Assembly: GCF_945859705.1 (NCBI RefSeq)
Contig: NC_079137.1
Location: forward strand, 71,632,277-71,696,276
Direction of reading: 5' to 3'
From: Episyrphus balteatus
Lineage: Eukaryota > Arthropoda > Insecta > Diptera > Syrphidae
DNA: 64,000 nt
Shown here: in pieces, positions 23,063-32,210 of the stretch
Numbering within the stretch: position 1 is the stretch's first letter
How the letters are laid out: every line of letters begins with the position of its first letter
The notes under the pieces: generated by a model
What the model was told of the DNA's origin: nothing
Databases searched by the model: none
Seen by the model: the letters and a program-made list of their open reading frames with translations, nothing else
Made by a program: the position numbers and the translations under genes

Positions 23063-23871
23063 AAACCAATAAAAAACATCTTTTAATTAAAATAAGGTCT
23101 TTGTTCATTGAGTTATAAATGTTTTTTGAAATAATTTAAAAACTTTTCAAAAGTTAAAAAAAGAGGTAGTTATGCCATTAAAAAGAAAAAATATTAATAG
23201 ACACTAAAAATCAAGGTTTCATTAAAGTTCATTGGTCTTTTTTCAAAAATTGATTTTTTGTGTTAATCCAAAAATATCTTCGGTGGAGAGCAACATTTTT
23301 GTAAGTCCTTAACAAATCCTATGGGGTTAGAACAATTTCGCTTTCCGTAGGCTTTCAGAAAATAAAAATACAAGTTTTAACTTTTCTTTTTAAATCCAAA
23401 AATTATTTTTTGTGAAATTTTTCTTAATTTTAATGTTTTTAAAAATACAAATTTTGAACGCTTTCTTTATAATATTAGGTTAATGTAAATTGTTTTGGCC
23501 AAAAATTTTCTCTCGATCGTGTCTACGAGAAAGTTAGGCTTTAAGAAAATGGTTTTTATAACGGTCCAAAAAAATCCAAAATTGAAACTTTTTCTAACTT
23601 CTTCGAAGGCAACTACACACCCAGCCCATCAGCCAACCCATCGTTTTTGAGTAATCTATTAATTCAACATGGAAACAGTCTAAACATAAAAACAGTAAAA
23701 TTTGATTACAACAATATACAAAGTGATCCAATGAACAGCCCTCAGTGATAATACCTACTTCTTAAGATTTTAATGAACTTCCCCCAGATGTGAAAAACGG
23801 CAAAAATTGTGACGACCTTAGAAAAAGACGTTTACAATTTGATTTCCAACTACAATATTTGATTTCCAACC
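23063..23871. other. Non-coding sequence, possibly part of the adjacent LINE remnant
   Basis: The first 500 bp are AT-rich. From about 23,600 the composition changes (CAACTACACACCCAGCCC), and this may be the decayed upstream part of the LINE fossil. No further motif can be read with confidence. Confidence 0.4.
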
Positions 23872-23874
23872 TGA

Positions 23875-24060
23875 GGGCCAATTTCCCTCCTTAATAAAAT
23901 CAGCAAAATTTTGGAAGAATTAATATTCAGGTGGCTAAAGAATTACTTTCAAGAAAACGCAATTATTCCTCACATGCAGGTTGGATTTCGGAAAGACACT
24001 TACATATACTGCACTCCGATCCTTGAATTACCTTCACTTTTAACTAAAATCATACTTTCT
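23875..24060 (+). pseudogene. LINE (non-LTR) reverse transcriptase fossil
   Basis: One + strand frame reads GPISLLNKISKILEELIFRW, then a Leu/Lys helix region, IIPHMQVGFRKDT and a following hydrophobic segment. This matches the conserved order of non-LTR retrotransposon reverse transcriptase: R-P-I-S-L-L-N near the fingers, a ~30-residue helix, then I-I-P-x-x-Q-x-G-F-R-x-x-x-S/T. Here the leading Arg is Gly and the Ser/Thr pair is lost. A stop stands just upstream (23,872-23,874) and the catalytic YADD region is absent, so only about 60 residues survive. The clade is undecided; Jockey-, R1- or I-like are all possible. I am fairly sure of the family because several motif residues agree in order. 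Confidence 0.8.
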
Positions 24061-24111
24061 TTTCTCTTTGGCCCAAATATCAATTTTTCATTGCAAAATT
24101 CATTATTTTGA

Positions 24112-24600
24112 AATGGATAGAGATATTTTTTATAAACGTAAAACATACAACTATGAATTTGATGTGTTTCAATAGAAACAGGTTGACAGGGTGTTTTAGA
24201 ATCTGAAAAATATAGGAGTAACTTTTGAATGCTGAAAAAGTTGTTTTTTAAAAATTAAATTACAGTTGAGTTTAGTCCATGGACTTTCATGGGATATTTT
24301 ATAACTCAATTCAAAGTACAAAAATGGAGTCTTAAGTTTTAAAATTTTGTAATATTACAAAAAAAATTTTTTTGATGTAATTTTTTACACCAAACTCTTA
24401 AAATTTTCATTAAAAAAAAAACAATTTTTTTTATTTTACAAATAAGGAAACTTTGACTATCTGTATAAGGCTGAGTTCTTCGACAGATTTAAACATTTCT
24501 TTCAGTTTTTGAAGCTTCCAATATTCCCTAACAAATTTATTAAATTGGTTTTGCACTTTAAACGTACCTACGCGAAATATGAATAACGCAACGACTTCTT
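24112..24600. other. AT-rich non-coding sequence
   Basis: Nothing recognised. Confidence 0.5.
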
Positions 24601-24602
24601 TA

Positions 24603-24988
24603 AGGCTAGGCGCACACATGCGATTTTAGTCGCACGATTATTCAGTCGCAAAAATGGATCACACGCATTTCAATGCCGATAAACACACATGCTTCTATAA
24701 AATAGCAGCGATTAAAAAATTGAAAATTGTCCCATTTTTTTGGCGACGCGATTGTCGCAAATTAAAATGGAACAAATGGACCAGCATAGTTAGGCTAGGC
24801 GCACACATGCGATTTTAGTCGCGCGATTATTCAGTCGCAAAAATGGATCACAAGGATTTCAATGCCTGTGCACACATGCTTCCCACGATTAAAAATTTGA
24901 AAATTGTGTCAACAGTCATTGAAATTGTTGTCATCTAATTTGCGACTGATTAATCGCGCGATCAAAATCGCATGTGTGCGCCTAGCCT
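24603..24988. mobile_element. TA-flanked element with GCGCACACATGCGATTTT ends, internally duplicated
   Basis: The left end AGGCTAGGCGCACACATGCG continues into ATTTTAGTCGC. The right end is its reverse complement (24,961-24,988), and TA borders both. A second copy of the left end lies inside at 24,793. The two left halves (from 24,603 and 24,793) share GATTATTCAGTCGCAAAAAT and GGATCACA and run parallel for most of 190 bp. The unit is therefore left-left-right: a partial tandem duplication, or one copy inserted near another's end. GTCGC/GCGAC words recur on both strands. Confidence 0.8.
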
Positions 24989-25262
24989 TACGCACACACT
25001 TGCGACTAAACCGAAAACGACTAAAAAGTAGCAGTCGCAAAGAGGCCGAATCATGCGCACACATGCGATTTTCAACCACTCGATTTTTTAGACGCAAGAA
25101 ATGAAACACATTATTTTAAATGAGAGAGCACAGACTTGCGATTTTAAAATCGCAAAGTTTAAAAAAATGGATCCGGTTCTATTTTACGCGATTTTTTTTT
25201 TTTTTGCTGCACGTAAGGATATATTATACAGAATATAATGCACCTGCCCGCACTTGCGACAC
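24989..25262. repeat. Decayed copies of the GCGCACACATGCGATTTT family
   Basis: The same words, CGCACACACTTGCGAC, GCGCACACATGCGATTTT (25,052), CAGACTTGCGATTTTAAAAT and CCCGCACTTGCGAC, recur in mixed orientation every 30-80 bp after the element's right end. They point to several older, rearranged insertions in one place. Two opposed 66-residue frames (24,904-25,109) are products of the palindromic sequence. Confidence 0.65.
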
Positions 25263-26329
25263 TTGGAACAATTGTCTTAAGTACAATAATGGATATTACT
25301 AGAAAGTGTTGCATAGTGGCTCTTTTTTTATAAACGATAGGAAATTTAAAAGGACAATTCCATAAAATTCATAAAAATTTAATTGAAGACCCTCAGAAAT
25401 TTACCCAGTACTATAGAATGAGTATTCAATGCTTTGGTGAAATAATGGTACTCGTGGGGCCTAAAATAAGATACAAACAAACACATTGCAGAGAATCTAA
25501 TTCTAATCTGGTAAACAAGCTGTCAAACCCTTACCAAATTTTGAGACATTTATCACTTTACCACTTTTACCAGAGCTTACACCATTTCATGAATTCACCT
25601 TATCATAAAATCCGATCGTAGATACCATTTGTATGAAATTTTTAATTGCGAACGGATTTCGTGATTGTTTTCTTTGCGGTCATTTGACCATTAGATTTGA
25701 ACAGTGAGTATCTCCTGGCTCTTTTGATCTTGAGATGATGCATTATTTTTATCGAAAAACGGTCAACTTTTTTTCGACCAAACATAATGTTTTTTCTTGC
25801 AATAAAAAATAGTACACCTCATCAAAAGTGTCAAATGCACACTAGCAAATTGTTCATTACAAAATGGACAAACACCACCCCCTTTTTTTCTGAGCCCTGA
25901 TACATACCTAAACTTATTTCTCTGTTCTTGATAACTCAGTCTTGCATCCCCAAAATAATGAATTCTTTTTCAACAACCAATTTCCAAGCTTGAAGTTTCA
26001 ACTTTTTTTATTATATTTTCACACGAACAAAACAAAAAAAATTACTCAGTATTCCTTTCAAATTCATTTGACAAATATTTATATCAATTTAAATGTTAAC
26101 TGAAAAAAGGCTTCATTAAACCGAACTACATACCATATAAATTTCCTGACCCCCTTGAGTCATTTGATTCACGAAATTTACAATAGTATCACAAAACTAG
26201 GATACGTCTATATTCTGCTGTATATTGAAGTAACATTTTCCTGACTAACTCTGAGTGAAATATCAGTGCATGTTCTGTGGTATACTTTCTACCATCATCA
26301 GTTTAGTTGTTGTTTTGTAGGTAGAGCTC
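25263..26329. other. AT-rich non-coding sequence
   Basis: No repeats or genes recognised. Confidence 0.45.
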
Positions 26330-26790
26330 CAATTGTATGTCCAATAGGCATCACAATGATTTAGGCATTTTTGGTTGTGTAAAAACTTCTATAGTTGGTG
26401 ATTCCGAATTCAATTGCAAACTGTTAGCCCGTTTAGTGGAAAACTGCCTCGATACAAACGACCAAACTCTATGCCTTCGCGCAACAATACGAAATTTTCC
26501 ACCAAAAAAACAGCAGGCAACAGCAGAATCAGCAGCGGGAAAATATAGGCAAAAACAGATCGTTGTTACAAAACGATGTTTGCCTCCAGTCTTATGTATT
26601 GCGAAGCCTCCTCAATTGCCCGCTGTGCCAATGCCCAGTATTTTCCAATGATTGGCATGTTTCTATTGGCTTTTAAGGACGTGTTCACTTTCAGTTTGAT
26701 GCTGCTTCATATTGCTGGGTCCTTTTGTGATGCAAATTCGTTTCGATTTCTATTCAATTTGTAGATATTGCCTCAGGTGTATTACAGCGC
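26330..26790. other. G+C-richer stretch, possible exon or conserved element
   Basis: The + strand has a 104-residue frame (26,337-26,651) reading MSNRHHNDLGIFGCVKTSIV at its start and containing a Cys-rich middle. In the same place the minus strand is open with GKYWALAQRAIEEASQYIRL inside a 46-codon frame that starts after a stop. Both look more protein-like than the window average, but I recognise neither, and both cannot be coding. CAGCAGGCAACAGCAGAATC-type sequence fits an untranslated exon equally well. Confidence 0.35.
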
Positions 26791-26859
26791 AGTGTGTGTA
26801 GTTTAGTAGGGCCTCCAATGATTTTAATTAACAAACTTTTGCTTCTTTTTTTAAGTGAA

Positions 26860-27275
26860 AACTTCTTTAGTATCGTAGTGATTTGAAACGAAAAAGCGAC
26901 AGGAACAGGTCGTCAAAATACACAATCTTAAAAAAAAACTTGAAAAATACCCCAAAATACCTGTGGAATTCTGTTGCCGATGACCAGCCACCAGTGTAGG
27001 AAGTATCGTAATCTCAGTTTGAAATTTCGACATATTTGGCTTTAAAAAATTATAACTTTTTTTGTAGGCATGGTAGAAGTATGCTTGAAGCGTCATATAA
27101 AAGGTGAAATAATAAGCTTTCAGATTATACCAAATTTATTATAGGTTGTCATATAAAAAAATTAATTAAAAGGTGATGGAATAAAAAAAGGTAGATTTTT
27201 TCGATTTTTTTTTTTGGCAAGAAAAATGATTTTTTAAGGTTTTACTTCTACCACTTGTGAATTGCACACATGATT
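26860..27275 (-). repeat. Dispersed repeat R, copy 1, with empty insertion site
   Basis: This about 400-bp sequence recurs in reverse orientation at 55,650-56,440. Shared blocks include TTCTTTAGTATCGTAGTGAT, AAAGCGACAGGAA, GATGACCAGCCACCAGTG, TTACGATACTTCC-type sequence, TCATATAAAAGGTGAAATAA and TAGGTTGTCATATAAAAA. At 27,241-27,262 it reads CTTCTACCACTTGTGAATTG. The other copy has a 410-bp element in the TA of that segment. This copy is therefore the pre-insertion state. Confidence 0.85.
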
Positions 27276-29313
27276 GCTACACGAACTGTCAATGTATCTT
27301 TTTCGAAGTATGGAAAAAGGGTGGATAGAGGGTAAAAATATCCATGATGGTTCGTCGTGTATTGCTATCAAAGTGATATGACTTTGTATGGATATAGTTG
27401 TCGTCATTGAGTATCTTGACACTTATAAGCTTCCCCTGATTGAAATCGTTTTTTTGATTCAATTCACTTTTATATATGTGCTTTCACTTTGAATGACACC
27501 CTTCTTGAGCCTTTCAAAGCAAAAAATTTCACTTTTATTATAATTTTTTTTTTTATCGCCATTCCTTTCGCTCAATGAAACTGTAATGGCAACATTACGA
27601 CCGTGTAAAATATAGTACAGTTACAGTATAGCAACAAGGACGACAGCAGAGAATTTTCTTTTCAATGTCAAATTGAAAGTAATGTGAAAGGTTTCATTTG
27701 TGCTGCTGCCATACTGACATACATACCATATTCTCACTGTCTCTCTTTTTCTCCCTCACTCACTTTCAGCCTTTTTCGAAATTAAATTATTGAACAGAAT
27801 ATGTCAAAAAAAAGGACGAGAAGCAAATAATGTTGTACCTATACATGTGAAATATACTGAAATCCTCAGCTTTCAACTTTGATCCTTTAATATTATCCAA
27901 CAGAAAGGAGTCGTCCAACATTCTATATGGCAACATATAAATGTCTTTCACGCTGCATGTAAAGTGATTTTTAATTACATAAAATATATTTATTTTTTTC
28001 TCGTAGGTGTACAAAGAGTGTACACCTAACTGACATATCCCCCACAGTCAGCCATTTTCACTTCAATGCTGTGATGATAAGTCGTTTTGGGTATCCTTAA
28101 AATTTATAAATAAAGGATATGTGTGTGCTCGACGGACAGTTGTTGGTCTCGTCTCTGTGAAATAGTATAATATTCATGTAAATATATTATTTATGAAGTG
28201 CACTGGGATATAATGTTTATGGATGGATAAGGATACAGTTGTAATGTATATTTTTTCTTACATTACCAGTTTGATGTTGAGTTGAGTTGGTTGGATTTGG
28301 AGATATATGTATGTCAAAAGAAGGAATATGTGGAAAAGATTTTTTTCTCTTTTCACAGAATATTTATATATTTTGGTTACACATTTTTAACATTTTTTTT
28401 TGTCATTCTAAATATATATGAATATAAATAGCGCATAAGTAAATAATACAAAAAAAAAACTTGACGAAAAAATATGAAAAATGGTTTTCAAAATGATATT
28501 ATGTCCTTGAGAAGAATTTTTGTTTTTTTTTTTTTTTTTTTTGAGGACATCACATAAAACTGAATTTATAACTTATGGTGAAATTTGGGGTGAAAAAGTT
28601 TAGCAAGGACTTTTAGAGAATGCACAAACAACGGTTGCAATAATTTTCGATGTCATAAACAGTGTGTTCAATGAGGATGAAAAATATTTTTAGTTCAGTT
28701 TTTAGTTATGTTCGAGGTCAATTTGGAGTTTTTTGACTTTTTCTGCGGAAACTAAATACAGGATACATTTTAAATATTTGAAATAAAATTTTTAATTGCA
28801 TTTTTTATTTATTAAATTTGTGATCATTAAAACTAACAGAAATTAGTTTTATGTCGCTCTAATCAAATTTGTTCACATTTATGGTTGAAAAATCGTGCAT
28901 ACAAATTGCTATCTCGGGAACATCAGCATAAATAAAATTATGTCTTTACATTGTGATAAAATATTTTAAGAACCGTTTTTTTTTTTAAGTTTACGAGTTT
29001 TTATCTACAATGCCTCATGTTAATTTAATTAAAGCTGCACATAACCTTTTTCCAATTTACAATTAGGGGTTTTAATGATTATTAACTTGTTAAATTACGA
29101 CGGAAAGGTTCGAATTATGAGGGAAAAATGGAACAAGTTCTCCTATGTTGGAAACTGAAATATGTATTAAAGGCACCGAAATTTTAAAGGCATCAAGATA
29201 AGTCATTGAGTTGGTTATGTGAGTGGATGGATACCCACACCACTTCTTTAAAAAATCTCAAGTTGTTGATTCTTTTTAAGTGCTATTATAAAATTTCACG
29301 GTTTTAAAATGAT
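27276..29313. other. Non-coding sequence, mixed
   Basis: Contains a TCACTGTCTCTCTTTTTCTC tract near 27,736 and a mixed-composition stretch at 28,020-28,350. Frames of 62-75 residues on the minus strand show no family. Poly-T at about 28,520-28,540. Confidence 0.45.
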
Positions 29314-29316
29314 TAA

Positions 29317-29526
29317 GGGCCAGTTTTACAAAAGTGGGTCAGCCTCGGTTCAGGAATTTAACACTCCGATTTCGGCGGATTAGCTGCGGATCAAGTTTGG
29401 TTCATCCATGAATTGAGGTATTTTAACATAAATGGACCTTGAGCCAGTAGTAAACTGCACCTTTAACACCGATTTCAAAAGATAAAAGTTGTTGAACCAC
29501 GGATTAAATATTTGTACAACTGGCCC
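29317..29526. mobile_element. PIF/Harbinger-like MITE (210 bp, TAA target)
   Basis: The ends are GGGCCAGTTTTACAAA and, reversed, GGGCCAGTTGTACAAA, with TAA directly on both sides (29,314-29,316 and 29,527-29,529). A 3-bp TAA/TTA duplication with a terminal GGGCC-type repeat is characteristic of PIF/Harbinger elements. The interior holds CGGTTCAG, GCTGCGGATC and CCACGGATTAAA words that partly mirror each other. A minus-strand 70-residue frame crosses the element and is not a gene. Confidence 0.8.
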
Positions 29527-29529
29527 TAA

Positions 29530-29960
29530 GTCCCAAAAAGTAGGTATTTCACGAATTTCAAAATGGGTAGCTACCAATCTCAGGACTACCACTCTGGTAG
29601 TACGAGTAATTCTACAATGAAACGAGTTTGAAGTTGCTCGCTTTCTTGGTATTAAAGAAAGTGGGTTGCCGAAAATGGCCTGTCATCTCTTTAAACAGCT
29701 GAAAAATGCATCTTCACATACTTCTCAATTTCACAAACTTGGTTTTTATAGCCTCAACAGTTTACGCTAAACCTCAAATTTCGCAAACTCAAATTTTATA
29801 CCTAGCTGAAACACTTTTAAAAATATTTAAGGTTTTGTGCAAAAAAGTTAGCTTAAAACAAAGCAAAATCCAAAAAAAAAATACGAAGTTAAAATTTTTT
29901 TTGCAGAAATTTGAAGTAGACTCAGATGAAACTCGAAAACCTTGATTTTTTACCTCGATC
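29530..29960. other. AT-rich non-coding sequence
   Basis: The 79-residue frame at 29,706-29,945 is Leu/Lys-rich with no family recognised. Confidence 0.45.
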
Positions 29961-30590
29961 AGTTTTCTTGTTAATCAATATTCCGCTAAAATAAGACTCA
30001 TCCTCATATGTAACGGTCAAAATTTTGAACATGAGATTTTTTTAGATTTTTGACATAAGTTATAGAATATCCAAACAAAGATAGAAACAAAAAAATTAGC
30101 CTATTAGCACTAATTCCAAGATTGTACAATCCGTATCTACATGATAAGTGTAAATAAATGAGACAAAAAAAATTTAAGATATTTCGACAAAAACTTAAAA
30201 AACTGAGCAACATGAAAATTTTTAGTTTTTTTGCTTGGGCCTAATAATATGGCAAGGTACTGTAATTCCATTGTCTATTATTGCTAATTTTGAAAATCTC
30301 CTTTCTCGCTTCGAGCTAGAAAATCGCGACTTGCGGACATTAGATTTTTCTAGACTTTTGAGGTATGTTATAGAATGCCAAAACGAAGGTATTGAGCAAA
30401 CAAAAAATTCTATTAGCATTCATTCCGAGGTGAAACCCTTATTTGACTGGTTTATAATCTATTGTTCTAAAATGCTTCATAGTAAAAATCAGACTAAAAT
30501 TTTCTACAAACTACAACAGTTTCGTTATTTATTATTTCTACAAGTCTTTCCTATATTTCTTCATGGAAATAGTTACTAAAATCCAAATTT
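29961..30590. repeat. Diverged tandem duplication, period about 310 bp
   Basis: The first copy (through 30,230) and the second (from about 30,235) align on GATTTTT-TAGA-TTTTGA, GTTATAGAATRYCCAAA and CTATTAGCA-TCATTCCRAG. On the minus strand both give a similar peptide: HSITYLKSLEKSNV in the second copy and YSITYVKNLKKSHV in the first. On the + strand the second copy is open for 114 residues (30,235-30,579) while the first has stops. This could be a decayed gene-family fragment or a non-coding repeat. I cannot name it. Confidence 0.6.
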
Positions 30591-31057
30591 CCCTAACCCT
30601 ATTTAAACCCAATCTTAAGATTAAAGTTTTTTTTTTTTTTGATGGACACAAAACAATTCTGTAGTCTTTATCTTCGTCATCTATTTTTAAATAATACAAA
30701 CTGAAATATTTTGTTATTGTTGTTGTTCCAGTTTAACTTTTCGGATTTTATTCTAAGCAATTTCCTCATATAATCTAATTGGAGTCCTTCTTTGCGACAG
30801 AAGAAAGGAAGTAAATCCTTCGCATTGCCCTAGGCATTGGGCTTATGACATAACAACAATTTATTGAGATCCTATAGTATATAACGAGCGCATATAGACA
30901 GAGAATATTTACAGTTGATGATGTTGATTATGATAACCACAGCTGCTGACGCCACCACACCGCCATCGTTGTTTCGGAATTTTCAGCAGATTTGGAGTTT
31001 TGCTGCGGCTTAAATTCATGGTGGTGCTGTAGTGTTAGTGCCTTTGGCATTGCGGGA
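30591..31057. other. Non-coding sequence, becoming G+C-richer
   Basis: From about 30,880 the sequence is mixed, with CACAGCTGCTGACGCC and ACACCGCCATCGTTG. It may belong to the promoter of the candidate exon that follows. Confidence 0.35.
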
Positions 31058-31202
31058 TTTTATATACAACATCAGCTGAGCACCGAGAAACTCCCAACGA
31101 AAAATGAAAATAGCAAAATTTGTTTAAAAACACAACACATTCGAGAGAGATGAAGAGAGAGAGGGAAAACGGAAGAAGTGATATTGGAGTTGTTGGTTTA
31201 AG
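31058..31202 (+). other. Candidate promoter and first untranslated exon
   Basis: TTTTATATAC (31,058) could be a TATA box. It is followed by CAGCTGAGCACCGAGAAACT and then A- and purine-rich sequence typical of insect 5' leaders. The stretch ends TTTAAG before GTAAGACT, a strong 5' splice site (GT at 31,203-31,204). I see no good initiator, and in-frame ATGs are followed by early stops, so the exon would be non-coding. Two more donor-ended stretches lie on the same strand downstream (40,244 and 47,218). Confidence 0.3.
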
Positions 31203-31635
31203 GTAAGACTATTAGACTTTAATGCTTTTCAACAAACACAACAAACCAACAAATAAATTTCAAAAAAAAAAAAAAAAAAACCTAGTAAAAATAAAGGGAT
31301 ATTCAAGGATTTTTTAAGGGTGCGAAAATAAAGCTACAAAAGTAAAAATTCGTTTTGAATATTTTATTTTTTCGGATGAGTTTTAATTTTATTCTGTTTT
31401 TCTTTTGGAAAGAGGATGAGGATATAAGAAAATTTGAATAATTTTGTAAGAAGAATTAGGTATCTTATAAAATATTGATAAGTTTTTTTGCTTGTTTTTG
31501 TTGTTTGGTATCTGAAAAAGGAATAAGTGGAAGAACAATAAATTCAAGAGTTCGTTGTTATTTTTAAAAAGTCTTTAATTACTTAAGCTTGGAGATACTT
31601 ACTAACTGCAATCAAGAATCAAATTCAAATCGCAT
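31203..31635. other. AT-rich non-coding sequence (putative intron start)
   Basis: Long A run at 31,262-31,280. Nothing else recognised. Confidence 0.4.
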
Positions 31636-32210
31636 ATGAAAATGAAATTAAAAAGGAAACGGAAAATGAAAACGAAAAAATAAAAAAAAAATGGAAAATG
31701 AGAAAATTAAGCATGAAAAACTGAAAGATGAAAAAATAAAAAAATGAAAAAATGAAAAAATGAAAAAATAAAAAAATGAAAAAATAAAAAATCAAAAATC
31801 AAAAATCAAAAATCAAAAATCAAAAAATGAAAATGAAAATGAAAATGAAAGAACGAAAAAATGAACAAATGAACGAAAAATGAATAGATAAAATCATGAA
31901 AAATGAAAAATTGAACAAAAAATTAAAAACAAAGGAGAAAAAAAATGAAAAAATAAAAACATGAAAAAATAAAAAAAAGAATAAAGGAAAAATATAAAAA
32001 AAAACTAAAACAAAAATGAAAGAACGAAAAAATAAAAAAAAAATAAAAAAAATGACAATATAAAATAATACAAAAATGAATACATACCTAATAGAAAAAC
32101 ATGAAAAAATACAAAAACGAAGAAATGAAAAAATGCATAAAAAAAAAACTAAAAAAATCGAAAAAAATCAAAAAGGTAAAAATGAAAATGAAGATGAAAA
32201 AGTAAGGAAC
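31636..32210 (+). repeat. A-rich compound simple repeat (GAAAAAT / AAAAATC types)
   Basis: About 575 bp of A-rich sequence with G and T every few bases: runs of GAAAAAAT, five AAAAATC units near 31,786-31,826, GAAAAT units and GAACGAAAAAAT variants. C is nearly absent. The purine bias is strongly one-sided, so this strand would give an A-rich purine RNA and DNA able to adopt unusual structure. The reverse frame at 32,088-32,282 is a Phe/Ile run from the repeat. Confidence 0.9.

Noticed and set aside
26337..26651. 104-residue plus-strand gene
   Set aside because: An equally protein-like frame exists on the opposite strand in the same place, and neither has a recognisable family. Kept only as an exon-like stretch.
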